In this document: positions 26,601 to 38,100 of the stretch, one piece after another
How the letters are laid out: each line of letters begins with the position of its first letter
Position numbering within the stretch: position 1 is the stretch's first letter
NCBI GenBank assembly: GCA_032622095.1
Contig: CP136063.1
Coordinates: 28,212,987 to 28,276,986, forward strand
Source of the DNA: Siphonodentalium dalli
Taxonomy: Eukaryota > Mollusca > Scaphopoda > Gadilida > Siphonodentaliidae
DNA: 64,000 nt
Reading direction: 5' to 3'
Notes under the pieces: model-generated
What the model was told of the DNA's origin: nothing
The model's input: only the letters and a program-made list of their open reading frames with translations
The model's database searches: none
Made by a program: the position numbers and the translations under genes

Positions 26601-29105
26601 AATGGGGTTTATGTTTCCTATGGCACACAGAGTTATGTGGTTTATGTTTCCTATGGCAAACATAGTTATGGGGTTTATGTTTCCTATGGCACACAGAGTA
26701 ATGGGGTTTATGTTTCCTATGGCACACAGAGTTATGTGGTTTATGTTTCCTATGGCACACATAGTAATGTGGTTTATGTTTCCTATTGCACACAGAGTTA
26801 TGGGGTTTATGTTTCCTATGGCACACAGAGTAATGGGGTCTATGTTTCCTATGGCATACAGAGTTATGGGGTTTATGTTTCATATAACACACAGAGTTAT
26901 GGGGTTTATGTTCCATATGGCACACATAGTTATGGGGTTTATGTTTCCTATGGCACACAGAGTAATGGGGTTTATGTTTCCTATGGCATACAGAGTTATG
27001 GGGTTTATGTTTCATATAACACACAGAGTAATGGGGTTTATGTTTCCTATGTCACACAGAGTTATGGGGTTTATGTTTCCTATGGCACACATAGTTATGG
27101 GGTTTATGTTTCCTATGGCACACAGAGTAATGGGGTTTATGTTTCCTATGGCATACAGAGTTATGGGGTTTATGTTTTCTATGGCACACATAGTTATGGG
27201 GTTTATGTTTCATATAACACACAGAGTTATGGGGTTTATGTTTCCTATGGCACACAGAGTAATGGGGTTTATGTTTCCTATGGCACACAGAGTAATGGGG
27301 TTTATGTTTCCTATGGCATACAGAGTTATGGGGTTTATGTTTTCTATGGCACACATAGTTATGGGGTTTATGTTTCATATAACAAACAGAGTTATGGGGT
27401 TTATGTTTCCTATGGCACACAGAGTAATGGGGTTTATGTTTCCCATGACACACAGAGTTATGGGGTTTATGTTTCCTATGGCACACAGAGTAATGGGGTT
27501 TATGTTTACTATGGCACACAGAGTTATGTGGTTTATGTTTCCTATGGCACACATAGTAATGGGGTTTATGTTTCCTATGGCACACATAGTTATGGGGTTT
27601 ATGTTTCCTATGGCACACAGAGTAATGGGGTTTATGTTTCCTATGGCACACAGAGTTATGTGGTTTATGTTTCCTATGGCACACATAGTTATGGGGTTTA
27701 TGTTTCCTATGGCACACAGAGTAATGGGGTTTATGTGTCCTATGGCACACAGAGTTATGTGGTTTATGTTTCCTATGGCACACAGAGTAATGGGGTTTAT
27801 GTTTCCTATGGCACAGAGTAATGGGGTTTATGTTTCCTATGTCACACAGAGTAATGGGGTTAATGTTTCCTATAACACACAGAGTTATGGGGTTTATGTT
27901 TCCTATGGCACACAGAGTTATGGGGTTTATGTTTCCTATGGCACACAGAGTAATGGGGTTAATGTTTCCTATGTCACACAGAGTAATGGGGTTTATGTTT
28001 CCTATGGCACACAGAGTTATGGTGTTTATGTTTCCTATGGCACACAGAGTTATGGTGTTTATGTTTCCTATGTCACACAGAGTAATGGGGTTTTTGTTTC
28101 CTATGGCACACAGAGTAATGGGGTTTATGTTTCCTATGGCACACATAGTAATGGGGTTTATGTTTCCTATGGCACAGAGTAATGGGGTTTATGTTTCCTA
28201 TGGCACACATAGTAATGGGGTTTATGTTTCCCATGTCACACAGAGTTATGGGGTTTATGTTTCCTATAACACACAGAGTTATGGGGTTTATGTTTCCTAT
28301 GGCACACAGAGTTATGGGGTTTATGTTTCCTATGGCACACAGAGTTATGGGGTTTATGTTTCCTATAACACACAGAGTTATGGGGTTTATGTTTCCTATA
28401 ACACACAGAGTAATGGGGTTTATGTTTCCTATGGCACACATAGTTATGGGGTTTATGTTTCCTATGTCACACAGAGTAATGGGGTTTATGTTTCCTATGG
28501 CACAGAGTAATGGGGTTTATGTTTCCCATGGCACACAGAGTAATGGGGTTTATGTTTCCTATGGCACACAGAGTAATGGGGTTTATGTTTCATATGACAC
28601 ACAGAGTAATGGGGTTTATGTTTCCTATTACACACATAGTTATGGTGTTTCTGTTTCCTATGGCACACAGAGTAATGGGGTTTATGTTTCCCATGACACA
28701 CATAGTAATGGGGTTTATGTTTCCCATGGCACACATAGTAATGGGGTTTATGTTTCCTATGGCACACAGAGTAATGGGGTTTATGTTTCCTATGGCACAC
28801 AGAGTAATGGGGTTTATGTTTCCAATGGCACACAGAGTAATGGGGTTTATGTTTCCCATGGCACACAGAGTAATGGGGTTTATGTTTCCTATGTCACACA
28901 TAGTTTCCTATGGCACACAGAGTAATGGGGTGTATGTTTCCTATGGCACACAGAGTAATGGGGTTTATGTTTCCTATGTCACACAGAGTAATGGGGTTTA
29001 TGTTTCCTATAACACACATAGTTATGGAGTTTATGTTTCCTATGTCACACAAAGTTATGGGGTTTATGTTTTCTGTCACACAGAGTTATGGTGTTTATGT
29101 TTCCT

Positions 29106-29385
29106 CAAGCTCAGAGCACCGCTTCTCCCTTCCCAATCGTCAAAATCACCACAAACGACACTTCGGGGGTTAAGGCATCAACGATCTTTATATTAAATTA
29201 AAAAATTAATTCTAAAATTAATTCAAAAATCCAGTAAATTAAAAATGCACAATTAACTCATGTTATAAACAAAAAATTAATATTAACTATTAACTCATTG
29301 AATACAAAAATTTAAAAATTAATTAAAAAAATTTAAAATTGTCATGTTTCTGACGAACGCCGCCAGTGGCGGGCTAACCTGCTAG
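29106..29385 (+). other. 3' module and AT-rich tail of monomer 2
   Basis: Starts CAAGCTCAGAGCACCGC right after the last 33-bp unit and keeps only the first part of the 3' module (to ACGATCTTTATATT) before the AT-rich tract. Compared with 31669-31896 it lacks the GACCGTATTTGGAGTCG portion, so it is internally deleted. It ends with hairpin CCGCC-AGT-GGCGG and CTAG. Confidence 0.7.
29357..29385 (+). other. Helitron 3' end: hairpin plus CTAG (junction 3)
   Basis: Perfect CCGCC-AGT-GGCGG stem, GCTAACCTG spacer, CTAG at 29382-29385. The next monomer starts ACTATTATA rather than TCTATTATA. Confidence 0.7.
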
Positions 29386-29549
29386 ACTATTATATATTTT
29401 GGAAGATCTGTCTGTGTGTGTGTGTGTCTGTAATTGATGGACTCGAAAACGGCCGAGCCGATTTCGATGAAACTTGGTATGTGGGGTATTTTCGGCCGGG
29501 GGGTGGCATAAACCTATTAATTTGCCCGTGCGACGTGACCTTGAAATAT

Positions 29550-31668
29550 AGTTATGGGGTTTATGTTTCCTATATGGCACAGAGTTATGGGGTTTATGTT
29601 TCCTATGGCACACATAGTAATGGGGTTTATGTTTCCTATGACACACAGAGTAATGGGGGTTATGTTTCCTATGTCACACAGAGTAATGGGGTTTATGTTT
29701 CCTATGTCACACAGAGTAATGGGGTTTATGTTTCCTATGGCACACAGAGTTATGATGTTTATGTTTCCAATGGCACACAGAGTAATGGGGTTAATGTTTC
29801 CTATGTCACACAGAGTAATGGGGTTAATGTTTCCTATGGCACAGAGAGTAATGGGGTTTATGTTTCCTATGGCACACAGAGTAATGGGGTTTCTATGGCA
29901 CACAGAGTAATGGGGTTTATGTTTCCTATGGCACACAGAGTTATGGGGTTTATGTTACCTATGGCACACAGAGTTATGGGGTTTATGTTTCCTATGGCAC
30001 ACAGAGTAATGGGGTTTATGTTTCCTATGTCACACAGAGTTATGGGGTTTATGTTACCTATGGCACACATAGTAATGGGGTGTATGTTTCCTATGGCACA
30101 CAGAGTAATGGGGTTTATGTTTCCTATGACACACAGAGTAATGGGGTTAATGTTTCCTATGGCACACAGAATTATGGGGTTTATGTTTCCTGTGGCACAC
30201 AGAGTAATGGGGTTTATGTTTCCTATGACACAGAGAGTAATGGGGTTAATGTTTCCTATGGCACACAGAATTATGGGGTTTATGTTTCCTATGGCACACA
30301 GAGTAATGGGGTTTATGTTTCCTATGGCACACAGAGTAATGGGGTGTATGTTTCCTATGTCACACAGAGTTATGGGGTTTATGTTACCTATGGCACACAG
30401 AGTAATGGGGTGTATGTTTCCTATGTCACACTGAGTTATGGGGTTTATGTTTCCTATGGCACACAGAGTAATGGGGTTTATGTTTCCTATGGCACACAGA
30501 GTAATGGGGTTTATGTTTCCTATGGCACACAGAGTTATGGGGTTTATGTTTCCTATGTCACACAGAGTTATGGGGTTAATGTTTCCTATGGCACACAGAA
30601 TTATGGGGTTTATGTTTCCTATGGCACACAGAGTAATGGGGTGTATGTTTCCTATGGCACACAGAGTAATGGGGTTTATGTTTCCTATGTCACACAGAGT
30701 AATGGGGTTAATGTTTCCTATGTCACACATAGTTATGGTGTTTATGTTTCCTATAACACACATAGTTATGGGGTTTATGTTTCCTATGCCACACAGAGTA
30801 ATGGGGTTTATGTTTCCTATGTCACACATAGTTATGGGGTTTATGTTTCCTATGGCACACAGAGTAATGGGGTTTATGTTTCCTATGGCACACAGAGTAA
30901 TGGGGTTTATGTTTCCTATGGCACACAGAGTAATGGAGTTTATGTTTCCTATGGCACACAGAGTAATGGGGTGTATGTTTCCTATGGCACACATAGTTAT
31001 GGTGTTTCTGTTTCCTATGGGACACAGATTAATGGTGTTTATGTTTCCCATGACACACAGAGTAATGGGGTTTATGTTTCCTATGGAACACAGAGTAATG
31101 GGGTTTATGTTTCATATGACACACAGAGTAATGGGGTTTATGTTTCCTATGTCACACAGAGTAATGGGGTTTATGTTTCCTATGGCACACAGAGTAATGG
31201 GGTTTATGTTTCCTATGGCACAGAGTAATGGGGTTTGTTTCCTATGGAACACATAGTAATGGGGTTTATGTTTCCTATGGCACAGAGTAATGGGGTTTAT
31301 GTTTCCTATGTCACACATAGTTATGGGGTTTATGTTTCCTATGTCACACATAGTTATGGGGTTTATGTTTCCTATGGCACACAGAGTAATGGTGTTTATG
31401 TTTCCCATGACACACAGAGTAATGGGGTTTATGTTTCCTATGGCACACAGAATAATGGGGTTTATGTTTCATATGACACACAGTGTAATGGGGTTTATGT
31501 TTCCTATGTCACACAAAGTTATGGGGTTTATGTTTCCTATGGCACACAGAGTTATGGGGTTTATGTTTCCTATGGCACACAAGGTTATGGTGTTTATGTT
31601 TCCTATGTCACACAAAGTTATGGGGTTTATTTTTTCTGTCACACAGAGTTATGGTGTTTATGTTTCCT
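29550..31668 (+). repeat. 33-bp minisatellite array 2, about 64 units
   Basis: Same unit and same 5' flank (GTGACCTTGAAATATAGTTATGG) as array 1 and array 4. It is rich in variants not common in array 1, such as GGGGTTAATGTTTCC, AGAATTATGG and GGGGTGTATG. It ends with TTTTCTGTCACACAGAGTTATGG and the GTTTCCTCAAGCTCAG junction seen at the end of array 1. Confidence 0.93.
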
Positions 31669-31896
31669 CAAGCTCAGAGCACCGCTTCTCCCTTCCCAAT
31701 CATCAAAATCACCGCAAACGACACTTCGGGGGTTAAGGCATCAACGATCTTTATATTGACCGTATTTGGAGTCGTTAACCGACAAACGCTCTTTATTGCC
31801 ATCGACGTTGCTAAACGGTTAACCACGCGTACGAAACTACGGACGCAAAACGCGAAATGCATTTATCTCGATTAAAAAGGCAGAATTATAGAATCG
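31669..31896 (+). other. 3' module copy lying between arrays 2 and 3
   Basis: A near full-length 3' module: AAGCTCAGAGCACCGCTTC, ACTTCGGGGGTTAAGG, GACCGTATTTGGAGTCG, CTCTTTATTGCCATCGACG, then CTCGATTAAAAAGGCAGAA. At 31893-31897 the sequence ATAGAATCGA passes straight into AGTTATGGGG, whereas the matching copy at 34341 continues into AAAACGAATGG. The minisatellite therefore begins exactly where the second 5'-like block would. Confidence 0.7.
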
Positions 31897-34122
31897 AGTT
31901 ATGGGGTTTATGTTTCCTATGGCACACAGAGTAATGGGGTTTATGTTTCCTATGTCACACATAGTTATGGGGTTTATGTTACCTATGGCACATATAGTAA
32001 TGGGGTGTATGTTTCCTATGGCACACAGAGTAATGGGGTTTATGTTTCCTATGACACACAGAGTAATGGGGTTTATGTTTCCTATGGCATACAGAGTTAT
32101 GGGGTTTATGTTTCCTATGGCACACATAGTAATGGGGTTTATGTTTCCTATGGCATACAGAGTTATGGGGTTTATGTTTCCTATGTCACAGAGTAATGGG
32201 GTTTATGTTTCCTATGGAACACATAGTAATGGGGTTTATGTTTCCTATGTCACACATAGTTATGGGGTTTATGTTTCCTATGGCACACATAGTAATGGGG
32301 TTTATGTTTCCTATGTCACACATAGTTATGGGGTTTATGTTTCCTATGGCACACATAGTAATGGGGTTTAAGTTTCCTATGGCATACAGAGTTATGGGGT
32401 TTATGTTTCCTATGTCACACAGAGTTATGGGGTTTATGTTTCCTATGACACACAGAGAAATGGGGTTTATGTTTCCTATGACACATAGTAATGGGGTTTA
32501 TGTTTCCTATGGCACACAGAGTAATGGGGTTTATGTTTCCTATGACACAGAGTAATGGGGTTTATGTTTCCTATGGAACACATAGTAATGGGGTTTATGT
32601 TTCCTATGGCACACAGAGTAATGGGGTTTATGTTTCCTATGACACAGAGTAATGGGGTTTATGTTTCCTATGTCACACAGAGTTATGGGGTTTATGTTTC
32701 ATATGACACACAGAGTTATGTGGTTTATGTTTCCTATGTCACACAGAGTTATGTGGTTTATGTTTCCTATGGCACACAGAGTAATGGGGTTTATGTTTCC
32801 TATGTCACACAGAGTAATGGGGTTTATGTTTCCTATGGCACAGACTAATGGGGTTTATGTTTCCTATGGAACACATAGTAATGGGGTTTATGTTTCCTAT
32901 GGCACAGAGTAATGGGGTTTATGTTTCCTATGGCACACAGAGTTATGTGGTTTATGTTTCCTATGGCACACATAGTTATGGGGTTTATGTTTCCTATGTC
33001 ACACAGAGTTATGGGGTTTATGTTTCCTATGGCACAGAGTAATGGGGTTTATGTTTCCTATGGAACACATAGTAATGGGGTTTATGTTTCCTATGTCACA
33101 CATAGTTATGGGGTTTATGTTTCCTATGGCACACATAGTAATGGGGTTTATGTTTCCTATGTCACACAGAGTTATGGGGTTTATGTTTCCTATGACACAC
33201 AGTGTAATGGGATTTATGTTTCCTATGGAACACATAGTAATGGGGTTTATGTTTCCTATGGCACACATAGTTATGGGGTTTATGTTTCCTATGACACACA
33301 TAGTTATGGGGTTTATGTTTCCTATGTCACACAGAGTTATGGGGTTTATGTTTCCTATGGCACACAGAGTAATGGGGTTTATGTTTCCTATGGCACACAT
33401 AGTAATGGGGTTTATGTTTCCTATGGCACACAGAGTAATGGGGTTTATGTTTCCTATGGCACACAGAGTAATGGGGTTTATGTTTCCTATGTCACACATA
33501 GTTATGGGGTTTATGTTTCCTATGGCACAGAGTAATGGGGTTTATGTTTCCTATGGCACACAGAGTAATGGGGTTTATGTTTCCTATGGCACAGAGTAAT
33601 GGGGTTTATGTTTCCTATGGAACACATAGTAATGGGGTTTATGTTTCCTATGTTACACATAGTTATGGGGTTTATGTTTCCTATGGCACACAGAGTAATG
33701 GGGTTTATGTTTCCCATGACACACAGAGTAATGGGGTTTATGTTTCCTATGGCACACAGAGTAATGGGGTTTATGTTTCATATGACACAGAGTAATGGGG
33801 TTTATGTTTCCTATGTCACACAAAGTTATGGGGTTTATGTTTTCTGTCACACAGAGTTATGGTGTTTATGTTTCCTATGGCACACAGAGTTATGGGGTTT
33901 CTATGGCACACAAGGTTATGGTGTTTATGTTTCCTATGTCACACAAAGTTATGGTGTTTATGTTTTCTGTCACACAGAGTTATGGTGTTTATGTTTCCTA
34001 TGGCACACAGAGTTATGGGGTTTCTATGGCACACAAGGTTATGGTGTTTATGTTTCCTATGTCACACAAGGTTATGGTGTTTATGTTTTCTGTCACACAG
34101 AGTTATGGTGTTTATGTTTCCA
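31897..34122 (+). repeat. 33-bp minisatellite array 3, about 67 units
   Basis: Same unit as the other arrays. It has many 31-bp units lacking one CA (GGCACAGAGTAATGG), each of which shifts the reading frame and exposes a TAA. The 3' end carries a duplicated TTTCTATGGCACACAAGG block and stops at GTTTCCACAAGCTCAG. Confidence 0.93.
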
Positions 34123-35128
34123 CAAGCTCAGAGCACCGCTTCTCCCTTCCCAATCATCAAAATCACCGCAAACGACACTTCGGGGGTTAAGGCATCAACG
34201 ATCTTTATATTGACCGTATTTGGAGTCGTTAACCGACAAACGCTCTTTATTGCCATCCACGTTGCTAAACGGTTAACCATGCGTACGAAACTACGGACGC
34301 AAAAGGCGAAATGCATTTATCTCGATTAAAAAGGCAGAATTATAGAATCGAAAACGAATGGTCGGATCGAGCTCAAGATTCGTATATAAGGGTAAAAACC
34401 CACGGAGATCGTCCACGTCGTATTTTGGACAAGCTCAGAGCACCGCTTCTCCCTTCATAATCATCAAAATCACCGCAAACGACACTTCGGGGGTTAATGC
34501 ATCAACGATCTTCATATTGACCGTATTTGGAGTCGTTAACCGACAAACGCTCTTTATTGCCATTTTCAATCATACCTCTTTTAGGGACGGGTACTGCGTG
34601 TTGTGTGAAAACAAAAAATGTGTGTTGTGTTATTCTTATGTCTGTCGTTCCTAGGCACAGGGGGAAATTTTCATCGGGTCACTTTTCCGCCGATGTACCT
34701 TAAATCATACCTCTTTTAGGGACGGGTACTGCGTGTTTAGTTATTCTTATGTCTTCTTCACCGTAATCGGGTAAAATAAGGTATAATCGGGTAAAATATT
34801 GAAAAATTAAATTAAAAAATCCAGTAAATTAAAAATGCACGGGTAAAATATTGAAAAACCAAAAATTTAATTAAAAAATTAATCAAAAAAATTAATTCAA
34901 AAAGCCAGTAAATTAAATATTATTGAAAAAAAAAATTAAATTCAAAAATTAATTCTAAAATTAATTCAAAAATCCAGTAAATTAAAAATGCACAATTAAC
35001 TCATGTTATAAACAAAAAATTAATATTAACTATTAACTCATTGAATACAAAAATTTAAAAATTAATTAAAAAAATTTAAAATTGTCATGTTTCTGACGAA
35101 CGCCGCCAGTGGCGGGCTAACCTGCTAG
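34123..35128 (+). other. Double 3' module and tail of monomer 3
   Basis: Two 3' modules follow each other (34125 and 34432), separated by the 5'-like block TCGAAAACGAATGGTCGG and GTAAAAACCCACGG. Then come ATCGGGTAAAATA-type AT-rich sequence and the hairpin/CTAG end. The second half (34341-35128) is nearly the same as satellite-free monomer 1 (10690-11539). Confidence 0.7.
35100..35128 (+). other. Helitron 3' end: hairpin plus CTAG (junction 4)
   Basis: Perfect CCGCC-AGT-GGCGG stem, GCTAACCTG spacer, CTAG at 35125-35128, joined to TCTATTATATATTTTGG with no base between. Confidence 0.72.
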
Positions 35129-38100
35129 TCTATTATATATTTTGGAAGATCTGTCTGTGTGTGTGTGTGTCTGTAATTGATGGACTCGAAAACGGCCGAG
35201 CCGATTTCGATGAAACTTGGTATGTGGGGGTATTTTCGGCCGGGGGGTGGCATAAACCTATTAATTTGCCCGTGCGACGTGACCTTGAAATATAGTTATG
35301 GGGTTTATGTTTCCTATGGCAAACAGAGTAATGGGGTTTATGTTTCCTATGTCACACAGAGTAATGGGGTTTATGTTTCCTATGTCACACAGAATAATGG
35401 GGTTTATGTTTCCTATGGCACACAGAGTTATGGTGTTTATGTTTCCTATGGCACACAGAGTAATGGGGTTTATGTTTCCTATGTCACACAGAGTTATGTG
35501 GTTTATGTTTCCTATGGCACACAGAGTTATGGGGTTTATGTTTCCTATGTCACACAGAGTAATGGGGTTTATGTTTCCTATAACACACAGAGTAATGGTG
35601 TTTATGTTTCCTATGTCACACATAGTTATGGGGTTTATGTTTCCTATGGCAGAGTAATGGGGTTAATGTTTCCTATGGCACACAGAGTAATGGGTTTATG
35701 TTTCCTATGTCACACAGAGTAATGGGGTTTATGTTTCCTATGGCACACATAGTAATGGGGTTTATGTTTCCTATGTCACACAGAGTTATGGGGTTTATGT
35801 TTCCTATGGCACACAGAGTAATGGGGTTTATGTTTCCTATGGCACAGAGTAATGGGGTTTATGTTTCCTATGCCACACATAGTTATGGGGTTTATGTTTC
35901 CTATGGCACACATAGTAATGGGGTTTATGTTTCCTATGGCACACAGAGTAATGGGGTTTATGTTTCCTATGGCACACATAGTAATGGGGTTTATGTTTCC
36001 TATGGCACACAGAGTTATGGGGTTTATGTTTCATATGGCACAGAGTAATGGGGTTTATGTTTCCTATGGCACACAGAGTTATGGGGTTTATGTTTCCTAT
36101 AACACACAGAGTAATGGGGTTTATGTTTCCTATGCCACACATAGTTATGGGGTTTATGTTTCCTATGGCACACATAGTAATGGGGTTTATGTTTCCTATG
36201 GCACACAGAGTAATGGGGTTTATGTTTCATATGGCACAGAGTAATGGGGTTTATGTTTACTATGCCACACAGAGTTATGGGGTTTATGTTTCCTATAACA
36301 CACAGAGTTATGGGGTTTATGTTTCCTATGGCATACAGAGTTATGTGGTTTATGTTTCCTATGGCACACAGAGTAACGGGGTTTATGTTTCCTATGGCAT
36401 ACAGAGTTATGTGGTTTATGTTTCCTATGGCACACAGAGTAACGGGGTTTATGTTTCCTATGTCACACAGAGTTATGTGGTTTATGTTTCCTATGGCACA
36501 CAGAGTAATGTGGTTTATGTTTCCTATGGCACACAGAGTAATGGTGTTTATGTTTCCTATGGCACACAGAGTTATGGGGTTTATGTTTCCTATGGCACAC
36601 AGAATTATGGGGTTTATGTTTCCTATGTCACACAGAGTAATGGGGTTTATGTTTCCTATGGCAGAGTAATGGGGTTAATGTTTCCTATGTCACAGAGTAA
36701 TGGGGTTTATGTTTCCTATGGCACACATAGTAATGGGGTTTATGTTTCCTATGGCACACAGAGTAATGGGGTTTATGTTTCCTATGGCACAGAGTAATGG
36801 GGTTTATGTTTCCTATGTCACAGAGTAATGGGGTTTATGTTTCCTATGGCACAGAGTAATGGGGTTTATGTTTCCTATGTCACACAGAGTTATGGGGTTT
36901 ATGTTTCCTATAACACACAGAGTTATGGGGTTTATGTTTCCTATGTCACACAGAGTAATGGGGTTTATGTTTCCTATAACACACAGAGTTATGGGGTTTA
37001 TGTTTCCTATGTCACACATAGTTATGGGGTTTATGTTTCCTATAACACAGAGTTATGGGGTTTATGTTTCCTATGTCACACAGAGTAATGGGGTTTATGT
37101 TTCCTATGTCACACAGAGTAATGGGGTTTATGTTTCCTATGTCACACAGAGTAATGGGGTTTATGTTTCCTATGGCACACAGAGTAATGGGGTTTATGTT
37201 TCCTATGTCACACAGAGTAATGGGGTTTATGTTTCCTATGGCACACATAGTAATGGGGTTTATGTTTCCTATGTCACACAGAGTTATGGGGTTTATGTTT
37301 CCTATGGCACACAGAGTAATGGGGTTTATGTTTCCTATGGCACAGAGTAATGGGGTTTATGTTTCCTATGCCACACATAGTTATGGGGTTTATGTTTCCT
37401 ATGGCACACATAGTAATGGGGTTTATGTTTCCTATGGCACAGAGTAATGGGGTTTATGTTTCCTATGTCACACAGAGTTATGGGGTTTATGTTTCCTATG
37501 TCACACAGAGTTATGGGGTTTATGTTTTCTGTCACACAGAGTAATGGGGTTTATGTTTCCTATGCCACACATAGTTATGGGGTTTATGTTTTCTGTCCAC
37601 AGAGTTATGGGGTTTATGTTTCCTATAACACACAGAGTTATGGGGTTTATGTTTTCTGTCACACAGAGTAATGGGGTTTATGTTTCCTATGCCACACATA
37701 GTTATGGGGTTTATGTTTCCTATGGCACACAGAGTAATGGGGTTTATGTTTCCTATGCCACACATAGTAATGGGGTTTATGTTTCCTATGGCACACAGAG
37801 TAATGGGGTTTATGTTTCATATGGCACAGAGTAATGGGGTTTATGTTTCCTATGTCACACAGAGTTATGGGGTTTATGTTTCCTATAACACACAGAGTTA
37901 TGGGGTTTATGTTTCCTATGGCACACAGAGTAATGGGGTTTATGTTTCCTATGGCATACAGAGTTATGTGGTTTATGTTTCCTATGGCACACAGAGTAAC
38001 GGGGTTTATGTTTCCTATGTGACACAGAGTTATGTGGTTTATGTTTCCTATGGCACACAGAGTAATGTGGTTTATGTTTCCTATGTCACACAGAGTAATG

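Larger units (their letters stand above)
11711..29105 (+). repeat. 33-bp minisatellite array 1, about 527 units
   Basis: Units start AGTTATGGGG, continue TTTATGTTTCC and end near TATGGCACAC, at a period of 33 bp (unit starts 11711, 11744, 11777). Most variation is confined to a few positions: agTTatgg or agTAatgg; CAGag or CATag; tatgGcac, tatgTcac, tatgAcac; TTTCC or TTTCA. Shorter and indel units occur, such as GGGGTTTCTATGGCACACAAGG. Because 33 is divisible by 3, two plus frames (SYGVYVSYGTQ and VMGFMFPMAHR) and two minus frames (KHKPHNSVCHR and NINPITLCAIG) stay open for hundreds of codons. I regard these ORFs as by-products of the period, not genes. Confidence 0.95.
11540..29385 (+). mobile_element. 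Helitron-like monomer 2, inflated to 17.8 kb by a 33-bp minisatellite
   Basis: 5' end TCTATTATATATTTTGG at 11540, immediately after CTAG. The 5' module (11540-11710) has a TGTG tract, the GGACTCGAAAACGG block and GCCCGTGCGACGTGACC. The minisatellite fills 11711-29105. A short 3' module and AT-rich tail end in CCGCCAGTGGCGG, a spacer and CTAG (29382-29385). Helitrons are rolling-circle transposons that start with TC, end with a hairpin plus CTRR and insert between A and T; all terminal features are visible here. No Rep/Hel protein is encoded. Many bivalve and insect Helitron-like elements carry short internal tandem repeats (DINE-1 and pearl types), but not on this scale as far as I know. Confidence 0.75.
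29386..35128 (+). mobile_element. Helitron-like monomer 3 with two minisatellite arrays, 5.7 kb
   Basis: The 5' end is ACTATTATATATTTTGG at 29386, where the expected first T is replaced by A. Order: 5' module (29386-29549), array 2 (29550-31668), 3' module (31669-31896), array 3 (31897-34122), 3' module (34123-34330), a second 5'-like block (TCGAAAACGAATGGTCGG, about 34345), another 3' module copy (about 34431), AT-rich tail, then hairpin and CTAG at 35125-35128. The internal doubling suggests unequal exchange or template switching within the element. No protein is encoded. Confidence 0.72.
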
